Origin: Pseudomonas sp. Teo4
Lineage (GTDB): Bacteria > Pseudomonadota > Gammaproteobacteria > Pseudomonadales > Pseudomonadaceae
Direction: 5' to 3'
Length of the DNA: 64,000 nucleotides
NCBI RefSeq assembly: GCF_034387475.1
Contig: NZ_JAXCIL010000006.1
Location: 1 to 64,000, forward strand
Shown here piece by piece: positions 29,148 through 39,547 of the stretch. The notes beneath the pieces were generated by a model. It had not been told where the DNA came from, did no database searches, and saw nothing but the letters and a program-made list of their open reading frames with translations. The position numbers were made by a program, and so were the translations under genes. Position 1 is the first letter of the stretch. Each line of letters begins with the position of its first letter.

Positions 29148-29432
29148 ATGCGTATCGACGGTTTCTCATCGCAGTCCTATCCGATCAAGCGTGCACCGCG
29201 CAAGGCTCCGGTACGCGATGAGTCCATCGATGATGCTGAGGTGATCGAGGAAACCATCGACGAGCAATCCGCGCCACGTCGACTCAGTGGCGGTTTGCCT
29301 GCCCGCCAGCAAGACATGATTTTCCCCCGCGCCCGAGACCGTCGTACGGCGACCGCACTGGCCAGTTACCTGAACACGGCCGGTTTTACCGACTGGGACA
29401 TGGAAGTACTGGGGCTCGACCTGTACATTTGA
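29148..29432 (+). CDS. Small conserved hypothetical protein
   Basis: 94-residue protein, not recognised by function. It has a basic N-terminus (RIDGFSSQSYPIKRAPRKAP), an acidic middle (DDAEVIEETIDEQ), and a C-terminus with RTATALASYLNTAGFTDWD. The last segment looks like a short helix-turn. No signal peptide or membrane helix is visible. The DUF72 gene begins three bases after its stop, so the two are probably co-transcribed. Confidence 0.7.
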   Translation: MRIDGFSSQSYPIKRAPRKAPVRDESIDDAEVIEETIDEQSAPRRLSGGLPARQQDMIFPRARDRRTATALASYLNTAGFTDWDMEVLGLDLYI

Positions 29433-29435
29433 GGG

Positions 29436-30305
29436 ATGACACCCTCACCTCTGCCTTATTTCGTGGGTTGCCCGTCCTGGAGCGAAAACGCCTGGCGCGA
29501 CTACCTGTACCCCGCTGACGCCCGTACTGGCGAACTCCTTGGTCTTTACAGCCAGGTTTTCAACGCTGTCGAAGGCAACACCACTTTCTATGCACGCCCT
29601 GCACCCAGTACCGTGGCACGGTGGGCGCAGGTCATGCCTGAGCATTTTCGTTTCACCGCCAAGTTCCCAAGTGATATCAGCCATGGCGGCGACTTGCGCG
29701 ATCAGCTGGAGTCGGCGTTCGACTTCACGCGCCTGCTGGCGCCGCTGGGCCAGCGGGTATCGCCATACTGGCTGCAGTTGCCTGCGCAGTTCGGCCCTTC
29801 GCGGTTGGCCGAGTTAAGCCACTTTCTGGATGAGATCGGGGTGCCGGTGGCGGTAGAGGTGCGCAATGACGCGTTCTTTGCCCGCGGCGATGAAGAGCGC
29901 CTGCTCAACCGCCTGTTGCGCGAGCGCTGTGTGGAGCGCATCTGCCTGGACCCGCGCGCCTTGTTCAGCAGCACCTCGCGCGACCCCGGCGTGTTGCACG
30001 CCCAGTCGAAAAAACCGAAGGTGCCGCCCCGACCCGCAGCTTTCAGCCAGCATCCACAGGTGCGTTTCATCGGCCTGCCGGAGCTTGAGGCCAACGAGAC
30101 GTTCCTTACGCCGTGGGTCGACAAGGTCGCGTCCTGGATCGAGGAGGGGCGGAGCCCGTACATGTTCCTGCATACCGCCGACAACCGCCTGGCGGCCGCA
30201 CTGGCGCAACGTTTTCATCAACGTCTGATGACGCGCTTGCCTGGCCTGGCAGCCTTGCCGGAATTGCCGCGCGCCCCTGAGGTCGAACAATTGGGACTAC
30301 TCTGA
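29436..30305 (+). CDS. DUF72-family (YecE-like) protein
   Basis: 289-residue TIM-barrel-like protein of the DUF72/YecE family, of unknown molecular function. Family features are the N-terminal VGCPSWSENAWRDYLYP, FNAVEGNTTFYARPAP, the RFTAKFPSDISHGG block, and VAVEVRNDAFF in the core. The C-terminal YMFLHTADN motif is also typical. It starts three bases after the small hypothetical gene and ends 30 bases before a PEP-mutase-like gene. Confidence 0.85.
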   Translation: MTPSPLPYFVGCPSWSENAWRDYLYPADARTGELLGLYSQVFNAVEGNTTFYARPAPSTVARWAQVMPEHFRFTAKFPSDISHGGDLRDQLESAFDFTRLLAPLGQRVSPYWLQLPAQFGPSRLAELSHFLDEIGVPVAVEVRNDAFFARGDEERLLNRLLRERCVERICLDPRALFSSTSRDPGVLHAQSKKPKVPPRPAAFSQHPQVRFIGLPELEANETFLTPWVDKVASWIEEGRSPYMFLHTADNRLAAALAQRFHQRLMTRLPGLAALPELPRAPEVEQLGLL

Positions 30306-30335
30306 CCACTCCCTGATCTGCCGGAGGTTGTGACC

Positions 30336-31166
30336 ATGGATGTGCAAACCCTGCGAGCCGAAGCCTTCAAGGCGCTGCATGAGCGCGACGGCGCGTTCGT
30401 CATCCCCAACCCCTGGGATGCCGGTTCGGCCAAGCTGTTGGCAAGCCTGGGCTTCGAGGCGCTGGCCACCACCAGTGCCGGGCTGGCTTTCAGCCTTGGC
30501 CGGCCCGACGCCGAAGGCGCCCTGACCCTGGACGATACGCTGGATAACGCGGGCGAAATCGTCGATGCCACACCGTTGCCCGTCGCGGCCGACCTTGAAA
30601 ATGGCTTTGGCGACCTGCCAGAGGTGTGTGCCCAGACTATCCTGCGCGCCGCCGAGACGGGCCTGGTGGGTGGTTCGATCGAAGATGCCAGTGGCCGCAG
30701 CGATGTGCCGATTTATGATTTCGGCCTGGCGGTGGAGCGAGTACGTGCCGCCGTGCAGGCTGCGCGTAGCCTGCCATTCCCCTTCACTGTGTGCGCACGC
30801 GCCGAGAACCTGCTGCACGGGCGCATGGACCTGGATGACACCATTCTTCGCCTGCAGGCCTACGCCGAGGCGGGGGCCGATGTGCTCTATGCCCCTGGGC
30901 TACGCAGCGTCGACGAGATACGGGCGGTGGTCCAGGCGGTGGCGCCCAAGCCTGTGAATGTCCTGATGGGTTTGGCGGGCGTGCCGCTCAGTGTCAACCA
31001 ATTGCAGGACCTTGGCGTACGCCGCATCAGTGTGGGTTCTTCAATGGCCCGTGCGGCGCTGGGCGCCTTGCAGCGTGCGGCACAGGAAGTCCGCGATCAG
31101 GGCACGTTCAGTTATGGGGAGCAGGCACTGCCGTTCGCCCAGCTCAATGACCTGTTCCGCCGCTGA
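30336..31166 (+). CDS. Isocitrate lyase / PEP mutase superfamily protein
   Basis: 276-residue TIM-barrel enzyme of the isocitrate lyase/PEP mutase superfamily. Visible features: FVIPNPWDAGSAKL near residue 20, TTSAGLAFSLGRPDAEG, the metal-ligand region VAADLENGFGD, and GGSIEDASG. The catalytic KKCGH or KRCGH loop of true lyases is absent: after IEDASG the chain reads RSDVPIYDF. It is therefore unlikely to be isocitrate or methylisocitrate lyase. A C-C bond lyase or decarboxylase of unknown substrate is the safest call. The ATG at 30336 has GGAGG eight bases upstream. Confidence 0.82.
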   Translation: MDVQTLRAEAFKALHERDGAFVIPNPWDAGSAKLLASLGFEALATTSAGLAFSLGRPDAEGALTLDDTLDNAGEIVDATPLPVAADLENGFGDLPEVCAQTILRAAETGLVGGSIEDASGRSDVPIYDFGLAVERVRAAVQAARSLPFPFTVCARAENLLHGRMDLDDTILRLQAYAEAGADVLYAPGLRSVDEIRAVVQAVAPKPVNVLMGLAGVPLSVNQLQDLGVRRISVGSSMARAALGALQRAAQEVRDQGTFSYGEQALPFAQLNDLFRR

Positions 31167-31168
31167 CC

Positions 31169-32679
<1,511 letters not shown>

Positions 32680-32707
32680 TCGGGTGTTTCTGACGCTTGT
32701 CACTTAG

Positions 32708-32795
32708 CCTGTGGGAGCGGTTTTACCCGCAATGCCGCCATCGCGGTGAATGGCAAGGGCTTTGCCCCTGTTCGCGGGTAAACCCGCTCCCACAG
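32708..32795. repeat. REPIN, GCGGGTTTACCCGC class, partly degenerate
   Basis: The left REP reads CCTGTGGGAGCGGTTTTACC, with a T in place of the usual G in the core, and the right REP is the canonical TTCGCGGGTAAACCCGCTCC. They are separated by about 40 bases. It lies between convergent rsmJ and the TetR gene. Confidence 0.85.
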
Positions 32796-32799
32796 ATGT

Positions 32800-33429
32800 C
32801 TAGGCCTGAAACGCCCGAATGAACACCCCGACCACTTCGCGCACATGTGCCTCGGCTTCATCCCCTTCAAGCGGCCCCGCGCAGCCCAGCAGCAAGCGGT
32901 AATCCGGCGCGCCCTTGACCAGGCAGAAGAAGTGCTCTGCCGCGCTCAATGGATTGTCGATGCGCAACAACCCCCGCTCGTTCACAGCGCGCAGCAACGC
33001 TTCCATCCCGGCCAGTACCCGCTTGGGGCCGGCTTCGTAGAAGTACTCGCCAAACGCCGGGTCCTGGCTGCCCAGGGCAATGATCAAACGGCTCAGTTTC
33101 ACCGCCTCGTCACTGCTGATCAGCGCCTGGAAGCCACGGGCGATGTTCAGCAGCACATCCTCCAGCGCAGCCCCATGCGGGTACTCGAAGATCAAGTCCG
33201 GCAACTGGTTCTGGCAGGTAGCCATGACCGCCGACTCGAACAGCGTCTGTTTGTCGTTGAAGTGGCTGTAGACCGTGAGTTTCGAAACACCTGCCGCCGC
33301 AGCGACCGCATCCATGCTGGTGTTGGCGTAGCCAAGGCTGAGGAACAGCGACTTGGCCGCTTCGAGGATGGCCTCGCGCTTGGCCAGGTCCTTGGGCCGG
33401 CCCGGGCCGTTGGGTGCGTCGTTGGGCAT
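32800..33429 (-). CDS. TetR/AcrR-family repressor of the adjacent RND pump
   Basis: Regulator of about 209 residues, divergent from a two-gene RND efflux system and most likely its repressor. The helix-turn-helix is AILEAAKSLFLSLGYANTS then VAAAAGVSKLTVYSHF, at about residues 22-60. The C-terminal domain (FQALISSDEAVKLSRLIIAL) is of the common AefR-like type. Two ATG codons four residues apart are possible; the second (33429) is used here because a weak GCGGA lies upstream. A TATACT-CGTC-AGTATA palindrome stands in the 181-base gap to the pump genes. Confidence 0.85.
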   Translation of the reverse strand: MPNDAPNGPGRPKDLAKREAILEAAKSLFLSLGYANTSMDAVAAAAGVSKLTVYSHFNDKQTLFESAVMATCQNQLPDLIFEYPHGAALEDVLLNIARGFQALISSDEAVKLSRLIIALGSQDPAFGEYFYEAGPKRVLAGMEALLRAVNERGLLRIDNPLSAAEHFFCLVKGAPDYRLLLGCAGPLEGDEAEAHVREVVGVFIRAFQA

Positions 33430-33560
33430 TGGAGTCCGCATCTGGTTGAAAAGTCGTCCATCTTACCGGTTCAGGCGGCATCCGGCTGCAAGGGCAGACC
33501 AATCGTTAATGTCGATTTTCTTTCCGGCACCGGCTTCCCGGCACTGGTTACCTGACTTAA

Positions 33561-33576
33561 TATACTCGTCAGTATA
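33561..33576. promoter_or_regulatory. Palindromic operator candidate (TATACT-N4-AGTATA)
   Basis: TATACTCGTCAGTATA, with perfect six-base arms around CGTC, lies 35 bases before the RND adaptor start and between the divergent TetR gene and pump genes. The left arm also matches a -10 box, so a bound TetR dimer would block the promoter. Binding is inferred. Confidence 0.75.
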
Positions 33577-33610
33577 AATATTCGATGCGCTCTTCGCGAA
33601 AGGATTCATC

Positions 33611-34711
33611 ATGTTGCGTCATGCCTTGTCCCTCGCCCTGCCCGCTGTCGCCGTCTTGCTGTTGACGGCGTGTGGCCAGGAAGCCGCTCCACCGGCCATG
33701 CCACGTCCGGCGCTGGTCGTGCAGCCGCAACCCGCAGAAGCTTCCGCCGACAGCTACCCCGGTGAAGTACGTGCGCGCTTCGAGCCGGAGCTGGCGTTCC
33801 GTATTGGCGGCAAGGTCAGCAAACGTTTGGTCGAAGAGGGGCAGCGGGTCAAGGCCGACCAGCCGCTTGCCGAACTCGACCCGCAGGATGTGCGTCTGCA
33901 GCTGGAGGCCAACCGCGCCCAGCTGGCGGCGGCCGAAGCCAACCTGTCGCTGGTGCGTGCCGAGCGTGATCGCTACCAGAAGCTGCTGGACCGGCAGATG
34001 GTCAGCCACTCCCAGTACGACAATGCCGAAAACCTCTACCGTGCCGGGCTGGCACGCCTGAAACAGGCCAAGGCCGAGTTCGACGTGGCTGGCAACCAGG
34101 CTGAGTACGCGGTGCTGCGTGCGCCACAGGCGGGGGTGATTGCCAAGCGTCAGGTGGAAGTCGGCCAGGTGGTCGCGGCCGGGCAGACCGTGTTCACCCT
34201 GGCCGCCGATGGTGAGCGCGAGGTGGCCATCGGCCTGCCGGAGCAGCAGTTTGCCCGCTTCAGCGTGGGGCAAAGCGTGAGTGTCGAGCTGTGGTCGCAT
34301 CCCAACCAACGGTTCCAGGGACGCATTCGTGAGCTGTCACCTGCCGCCGACCCGCGTTCGCGTACCTTCGCTGCCCGTATCGCCTTCACCTCGTCCCAGG
34401 CTCCCGCCGAGTTGGGCCAGAGTGCCCGGGTGTTCATCGCCCATGACGGGGTCATCCCGCTGTCGGTGCCGCTGTCGGCCGTGACTGCGGAGAACGGTCA
34501 GGCCTATGTCTGGCGGGTTACCCAGGACAGCCGGCTGGAACGGGCCACTGTGCGCCTTGGGGCCTATGGCACCGACAGCGTGCCGGTGCTCGAAGGCCTC
34601 AACCCTGGCGACTGGGTGGTCGCCGCCGGCGGCCATGTGCTACGCGAGGGGCAGGAGGTGCGGCCTGTGGATCGCACCAACCGTGTGGTGAACCTGACGG
34701 CCAAGGAGTAA
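33611..34711 (+). CDS. RND efflux periplasmic adaptor (membrane fusion) lipoprotein
   Basis: 366-residue adaptor linking the inner-membrane pump to an outer-membrane channel. The signal peptide MLRHALSLALPAVAVLLLTAC gives lipobox Cys21. A lipoyl-like half (GGKVSKRLVEEGQRVKADQP near residues 58-77) is followed by an alpha-helical hairpin (ANRAQLAAAEANLSLVRA) and the second lipoyl half (VLRAPQAGVIAKRQVEVGQV). A beta-barrel domain lies near 210-270. AAAGGA precedes the ATG. The pump gene starts six bases after its stop. No outer-membrane channel gene is linked, so it probably recruits a TolC-like protein encoded elsewhere. Confidence 0.9.
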   Translation: MLRHALSLALPAVAVLLLTACGQEAAPPAMPRPALVVQPQPAEASADSYPGEVRARFEPELAFRIGGKVSKRLVEEGQRVKADQPLAELDPQDVRLQLEANRAQLAAAEANLSLVRAERDRYQKLLDRQMVSHSQYDNAENLYRAGLARLKQAKAEFDVAGNQAEYAVLRAPQAGVIAKRQVEVGQVVAAGQTVFTLAADGEREVAIGLPEQQFARFSVGQSVSVELWSHPNQRFQGRIRELSPAADPRSRTFAARIAFTSSQAPAELGQSARVFIAHDGVIPLSVPLSAVTAENGQAYVWRVTQDSRLERATVRLGAYGTDSVPVLEGLNPGDWVVAAGGHVLREGQEVRPVDRTNRVVNLTAKE

Positions 34712-34717
34712 GTCCCG

Positions 34718-37700
34718 ATGGGTTTCAACCTTTCCGCATGGGCGTTGCGTAACCGCCAGATCGTACTGTTCCTGATGATTCTGTTGGCGGCCATTGGCGC
34801 CATGTCCTACACCAAGCTGGGGCAGAGCGAAGACCCGCCGTTCACCTTCAAGGCCATGGTCATCCGCACTCTGTGGCCGGGCGCCACCGCTGAAGAAGTG
34901 TCGCGCCAGGTCACCGAGCGCATCGAGAAAAAACTGATGGAAACGGGCGAGTACGAGAAGATCGTTTCGTTCTCCCGCCCCGGCGAGTCTCAGGTCACCT
35001 TCATGGCCCGCGACTCGTTGCACTCCAAGGATATCCCCGAGCTGTGGTACCAGATCCGCAAGAAGGTCGCGGACATTCGCCACACCCTGCCGCCGGAAAT
35101 CCAGGGGCCGTTCTTCAACGACGAGTTCGGCACCACCTTTGGCAATATCTATGCGCTGACGGGCGAAGGCTTTGACTACGCCGTGCTCAAGGATTACGCC
35201 GACCGTATCCAGATCCAGCTGCAGCGGGTGAAGGATGTGGGCAAGGTCGAGCTGATCGGCCTGCAGGACGAGAAGATCTGGATCGAGCTGTCCAACCTCA
35301 AGCTGGCGACCATCGGGGTGCCGTTGGAGGCCGTGCAGCAAGCCCTGCGCGAACAGAACGCGGTCAGCACCGCAGGTTTCTTCGAAACCCCCAGCGAGCG
35401 TTTGCAACTGCGGGTGAGTGGGCGCTTCGACAGTGTCGACCAGATTCGCCAATTCCCCATCCGGGTAGGCGATCGTACCTTCCGCATCGGCGATGTCGCC
35501 GATGTGCACCGTGGTTTCAATGACCCACCCGCCCCGCGCATGCGCTTCATGGGCGAGGATGCCATTGGCCTGGCGGTGTCGATGAAGGAGGGGGGCGACA
35601 TCCTGGTGTTGGGCAAGGCGTTGGAGGGCGAGTTCGAGCGCCTGGCCCGCAGCCTGCCAGCCGGCATGGAGCTGCGCAAGGTGTCGGACCAGCCTGCAGC
35701 TGTCAAGGCCGGGGTCGGCGAGTTCGTGCAGGTGCTGGTGGAAGCCCTGGTCATCGTGCTGCTGGTGAGCTTCTTCTCCCTCGGGCTGCGCACCGGCCTG
35801 GTGGTGGCCTTGGCCATCCCGTTGGTGTTGGCCATGACCTTTGCCGCCATGCATTACTTCGGCATCGGCCTGCACAAGATTTCGCTCGGTGCCTTGGTGC
35901 TGGCTTTGGGCTTGCTGGTGGACGACGCGATCATTGCCGTTGAAATGATGGCGATCAAGATGGAGCAAGGCTTCGACCGGCTCAAGGCCGCCAGCTACGC
36001 CTGGAGCAGCACGGCGTTCCCGATGCTCACCGGCACCTTGATTACCGCTGCGGGTTTCCTGCCGATTGCCACGGCGGCATCGAGCACCGGTGAATACACC
36101 CGTTCGATTTTCCAGGTGGTCACCATTGCGCTGCTGACGTCGTGGATCGCGGCGGTGGTGTTCGTGCCTTATCTGGGCGAGCGCCTGCTGCCGGACCTGG
36201 CCAAGCTGCATGCGGCGCGGCACGGCAAGGACGGCCATGCGCCAGACCCGTATGCGACGCCGTTCTATCAACGCGTGCGGCGTGTGGTGGAGTGGTGCGT
36301 GCGGCGCCGCAAGACGGTCATCCTGCTGACCATCGCGGCCTTCGTCGGCAGCATCCTGCTGTTCCGTTTCGTGCCCCAGCAGTTCTTCCCGGCCTCCGGT
36401 CGGCCCGAGCTGATGGTCGACCTGAAACTGGCCGAAGGCGCTTCGTTGAGCAACACCGCCGAACGGGTCAAGCAACTGGAAGCACTGCTCAAGCAGCAGG
36501 AAGGCATCGACAACTACGTAGCTTACGTGGGTACCGGTTCGCCGCGCTTCTACCTGCCGCTGGACCAGCAACTGCCCGCCGCCAGCTTCGCCCAGTTCGT
36601 GGTCCTGGCCAAGTCGATGGAGGACCGCGAGCGCCTGCGCAGCTGGTTGATCAACACCATGGACCAGCAGTTCCCCGACCTGCGCGCCCGTGTCACGCGT
36701 CTGGAAAACGGCCCGCCCGTGGGTTACCCGGTGCAGTTCCGGGTCACCGGCGAGCACATCGAGAAAGCCCGGGCGTTGGCCCGCGAGGTGGCCAACAAGG
36801 TACGCGAGAACCCGCATGTGGTGAACGTGCACCTGGACTGGGAAGAGCCGAGCAAGGCGGTGTTCCTGGAAATCGACCAGGACCGTGCGCGTGCCCTGGG
36901 GGTGAGCACCGCGGACCTGTCGACCTTCCTGCAGAGCTCGCTCACCGGTACGTCGGTAAGCCAGTACCGTGAAGACAACGAGCTGATCGAGATTCTTCTG
37001 CGCGGTACCCAGCAGGAGCGTGGCGAACTGGGCAACCTCGGCAGCCTTGCGCTGCCCACCGACAACGGCCAGAGCGTGGCCCTGTCGCAGGTGGCGACCC
37101 TGGAATACGGCTTCGAGGAAGGCATTATCTGGCACCGCAACCGCTTGCCGACCGTCACCGTGCGTGCAGACATCTACGACAACGAACAGCCGGCGACACT
37201 GGTGCGGCAGATCGAGCCGACCTTGAACGACATCAAGGCCAAGTTGCCGGACGGTTATCTGCTGGAGGTCGGCGGCACGGTGGAGGACTCCGAGCGCGGT
37301 CAGAAGTCGGTGAACGCCGGCATGCCGTTGTTCATCGTGGTGGTGTTGAGCTTGCTGATGATCCAGCTGCGCAGCTTCTCGCGCACGGTGATGGTGTTCC
37401 TTACCGCGCCGTTGGGGCTGATTGGCGTGACCTTGTTCCTGCTGGTGTTCCGCCAGCCTTTCGGCTTCGTCGCCATGCTCGGCACCATTGCCCTGGCAGG
37501 GATGATCATGCGCAACTCGGTGATTCTGGTGGACCAGATCGAGCAGGACATCGCAGCGGGGTTGGACCGTTGGCAGGCGATCATCGAAGCCACGGTGCGG
37601 CGTTTCCGCCCCATCGTGCTGACTGCGCTGGCGGCGGTGCTGGCGATGATTCCGCTGTCGCGCAGCGTGTTCTACGGGCCGATGGCTGTGGCGATCATGG

Positions 37701-37783
37701 GCGGGTTGATTGTCGCGACCGTTTTGACGCTGCTGTTCCTGCCGGCGTTGTATGCGGCGTGGTTCAGGGTGAAGAAGGGCTGA
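34718..37783 (+). CDS. RND efflux inner-membrane transporter
   Basis: 1021-residue proton-driven pump of the RND superfamily, in the HAE-1-like branch. It begins with membrane helix 1 (VLFLMILLAAIGAMSYTKLG) and has two large periplasmic loops and a central helix bundle. The essential acidic pair is seen in helix 4 (LGLLVDDAIIAVEMM). The second half repeats the layout (PFGFVAMLGTIALAGMIMRN). With the adaptor upstream it forms a two-gene operon controlled by the divergent TetR gene. Its drug range cannot be inferred from sequence. Confidence 0.9.
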   Translation: MGFNLSAWALRNRQIVLFLMILLAAIGAMSYTKLGQSEDPPFTFKAMVIRTLWPGATAEEVSRQVTERIEKKLMETGEYEKIVSFSRPGESQVTFMARDSLHSKDIPELWYQIRKKVADIRHTLPPEIQGPFFNDEFGTTFGNIYALTGEGFDYAVLKDYADRIQIQLQRVKDVGKVELIGLQDEKIWIELSNLKLATIGVPLEAVQQALREQNAVSTAGFFETPSERLQLRVSGRFDSVDQIRQFPIRVGDRTFRIGDVADVHRGFNDPPAPRMRFMGEDAIGLAVSMKEGGDILVLGKALEGEFERLARSLPAGMELRKVSDQPAAVKAGVGEFVQVLVEALVIVLLVSFFSLGLRTGLVVALAIPLVLAMTFAAMHYFGIGLHKISLGALVLALGLLVDDAIIAVEMMAIKMEQGFDRLKAASYAWSSTAFPMLTGTLITAAGFLPIATAASSTGEYTRSIFQVVTIALLTSWIAAVVFVPYLGERLLPDLAKLHAARHGKDGHAPDPYATPFYQRVRRVVEWCVRRRKTVILLTIAAFVGSILLFRFVPQQFFPASGRPELMVDLKLAEGASLSNTAERVKQLEALLKQQEGIDNYVAYVGTGSPRFYLPLDQQLPAASFAQFVVLAKSMEDRERLRSWLINTMDQQFPDLRARVTRLENGPPVGYPVQFRVTGEHIEKARALAREVANKVRENPHVVNVHLDWEEPSKAVFLEIDQDRARALGVSTADLSTFLQSSLTGTSVSQYREDNELIEILLRGTQQERGELGNLGSLALPTDNGQSVALSQVATLEYGFEEGIIWHRNRLPTVTVRADIYDNEQPATLVRQIEPTLNDIKAKLPDGYLLEVGGTVEDSERGQKSVNAGMPLFIVVVLSLLMIQLRSFSRTVMVFLTAPLGLIGVTLFLLVFRQPFGFVAMLGTIALAGMIMRNSVILVDQIEQDIAAGLDRWQAIIEATVRRFRPIVLTALAAVLAMIPLSRSVFYGPMAVAIMGGLIVATVLTLLFLPALYAAWFRVKKG

Positions 37784-37792
37784 TTATCGAAG

Positions 37793-37813
37793 GGGAGGGC
37801 TTTGCCCTCCTTT
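37793..37813 (+). terminator. Terminator of the RND operon
   Basis: GGAGGGC, TTT, GCCCTCC followed by TTTC, 10 bases after the pump stop. A single REP unit follows immediately. Confidence 0.8.
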
Positions 37814-37836
37814 CGCCGGCAAGCCGGCTCCCACAG
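37811..37836. repeat. Single REP unit, GCCGGCAAGCCGGC class
   Basis: TTTCGCCGGCAAGCCGGCTC and CCACAG. Unlike most REPs in the window it has no inverted partner nearby, so it is a solitary REP. Confidence 0.85.
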
Positions 37837-37900
37837 GTTCCCAACTGATTCAATCAGTTGTGTGTTGAACCCTGAGAGCAGCTTGCTGGCGATCAGGCCA

Positions 37901-38590
37901 TCAGAGGGCGCCAAACACCTTCTTGGCCAGGCTGGTAGCCGCCTCAGCCGGGTTCTGGCGAATGCTCTGCTCTTGCTTGCCAATCATTTCGAACAGGCCA
38001 TCCAGCGCTTTCTCGGTCACGTAGTTCTCGATGCTCGCACTCTTGGCATCGACCACGCCCAGCGCAACGGCTTGGCCGGCGAAGTTGTTGTACTGCTGAG
38101 CCAGGCCAACCTTGTCGGTGGCCTGCTTGACGATCGGCAGGAACTTGGCACGGATCTGTTCGCGGCTGCTCTTGTTCAGGTACTGGGTGGCCGAGTCGTC
38201 GCCACCGCTCAGGATACCCTTGGCGTCGGTCACCGACATGTTCTTCACAGCATCCACCAGAATCGCCTGGGCTTGCGGCACGGCTGCTTCAGCCGCCTTG
38301 TTCATGCTGGTTTCCAGGGCTTCGACCTGTTCACCCTTGCCGAACATCTTCATCGCCTTGGCGGCCTTGCCCAGGTTGCCCGGCAGTTCGATGCGCACGT
38401 CCGGGTTGTTGCTGAACCCGCCCGGGGTGCTCAGCTGCTTGACGGCAATTTGTGCGCCTTGGGTGAGGGCATCCTTCAAGCCGCCGGTGGCGTCCTTCTG
38501 GGTCAGGTCGCCGAGCGACAGGGCCAGGGCGCTGGCCGACAGCAGCAGGCCGGCGCACAGGGTGGTGAAGCGCAGGGAGGCGCGAATCAT
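37901..38590 (-). CDS. DUF4197 domain-containing exported protein
   Basis: 229-residue protein with a cleavable signal peptide (TTLCAGLLLSASALALSL, cleavage near residue 24). The mature part matches DUF4197: GLKDALTQGAQIAVKQLSTP near its start, then SIENYVTEKALDGLFEMIGK near the end. It is predicted to be periplasmic and mostly helical. The function of the family is not established. It is first of three consecutive minus-strand envelope-related genes but is not overlapping with them. Confidence 0.85.
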   Translation of the reverse strand: MIRASLRFTTLCAGLLLSASALALSLGDLTQKDATGGLKDALTQGAQIAVKQLSTPGGFSNNPDVRIELPGNLGKAAKAMKMFGKGEQVEALETSMNKAAEAAVPQAQAILVDAVKNMSVTDAKGILSGGDDSATQYLNKSSREQIRAKFLPIVKQATDKVGLAQQYNNFAGQAVALGVVDAKSASIENYVTEKALDGLFEMIGKQEQSIRQNPAEAATSLAKKVFGAL

Positions 38591-38622
38591 GAGTATTTCC
38601 TTATCAACGAAAATGTACGGGC

Positions 38623-39021
38623 TCAGCGAACCGGGTCGACTTTGATTCGCACTGGCTGCTGGTCGCTGCCGTCGAGTTTAACGCCGTGGTGCTCGGTGTT
38701 GATGAACAACAGCTTGCCGTCCAGTTCGATGCGAGCGCTGACCGCATAGCGGTGGCCAGGTTTGACTTGGGCTGGGTCATAGGTGAGGTGGAACGGCAGC
38801 GGTACATTGCCTTTGACCGGGCCGGCCTGGCGGGCCAGGGTCACGGCAGGAGCATCCATCAGCGAGACATCCTGCAGTTCCACGCTCAAGGTGGCGGCAG
38901 GCGGCAGGGCAATACGTTGCAGGTAGAAGACTTCACCATCCAGGCTGGCCTGATTGGAGGGGGTATGGCTGGAACAGGCTGCGAGCAAGGATGCGCAACA
39001 CAGCATAAAGAGCTTTTTCAT
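38623..39021 (-). CDS. YbaY-family lipoprotein
   Basis: 132-residue lipoprotein with signal peptide MKKLFMLCCASLLAAC (lipobox Cys16). The mature domain matches the YbaY/YscW-like family: GEVFYLQRIALPPAATLSVE, then LPFHLTYDPAQVKPGHRYAV and ARIELDGKLLFI. Relatives act as outer-membrane lipoproteins or pilotins, but the role of chromosomal YbaY is unclear. A paralogue without a signal peptide lies 73 bases upstream. Confidence 0.83.
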   Translation of the reverse strand: MKKLFMLCCASLLAACSSHTPSNQASLDGEVFYLQRIALPPAATLSVELQDVSLMDAPAVTLARQAGPVKGNVPLPFHLTYDPAQVKPGHRYAVSARIELDGKLLFINTEHHGVKLDGSDQQPVRIKVDPVR

Positions 39022-39094
39022 GGGATCTCCGGTGTCCTTGGCGCTGGCTTGTGGCCAACACCAGGGACTTTAGCGGATTTTCCCGGCCGGGTGG

Positions 39095-39460
39095 TCAGTC
39101 CACGTGGTTGCCGTCGTGGATGCCGTTGGTGTCCGGCTTGATCTTGTCGACGGTAACTCGGTATGTACCAACTCCCGCCTCCACGGGGTGGTGGATGCTA
39201 CTGAAGTACTGCAGTTGGCCGTCTTCTAGCACGCTCGCAGAGAGGGCATAGGTGTGGCGCTGGTCGATCTGGCTCCACTCGAAGGGTAGTTCGAGTGTGA
39301 TCGGCAACTCGCCACAGCGCAGACGTAGTTCGGAAATAATGTTCTCCGGCGCATCCGCCAGTGAGTCGTCATACAGACTCAAGTGAAGTTGACCGGAAAG
39401 TGGAAGCTGATTGTCGTCGGCGGCAACGACTTCGACGGTGAGCGACTTTATTCTTGGCAT
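39095..39460 (-). CDS. YbaY-like protein without signal peptide
   Basis: 121-residue relative of the adjacent YbaY-family lipoprotein. Shared pattern: LSGQLHLSLYDDSLADAPEN, then LPFEWSQIDQRHTYALSASV and DGQLQYFSSIHHPV. It lacks any signal peptide or lipobox, so it should stay in the cytosol, which is odd for this family. Its base composition is lower in GC than the neighbouring plsB and RND genes. It may be a diverged duplicate or an acquired gene. No function is assigned. Confidence 0.72.
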   Translation of the reverse strand: MPRIKSLTVEVVAADDNQLPLSGQLHLSLYDDSLADAPENIISELRLRCGELPITLELPFEWSQIDQRHTYALSASVLEDGQLQYFSSIHHPVEAGVGTYRVTVDKIKPDTNGIHDGNHVD

Positions 39461-39547
39461 ATCAATGCTCCTTGTAACTTGAGAGGGAGGTGCTGTTACG
39501 GCACGTTGATGCTGGTCCCTCTCAAGGCTTCGGAGCAGGGTGAAAAA

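Noticed and set aside
34640..37135. 831-codon minus-strand frame opposite the RND pump
   Set aside because: Antisense shadow; repetitive His/Gln-rich sequence and no motifs.
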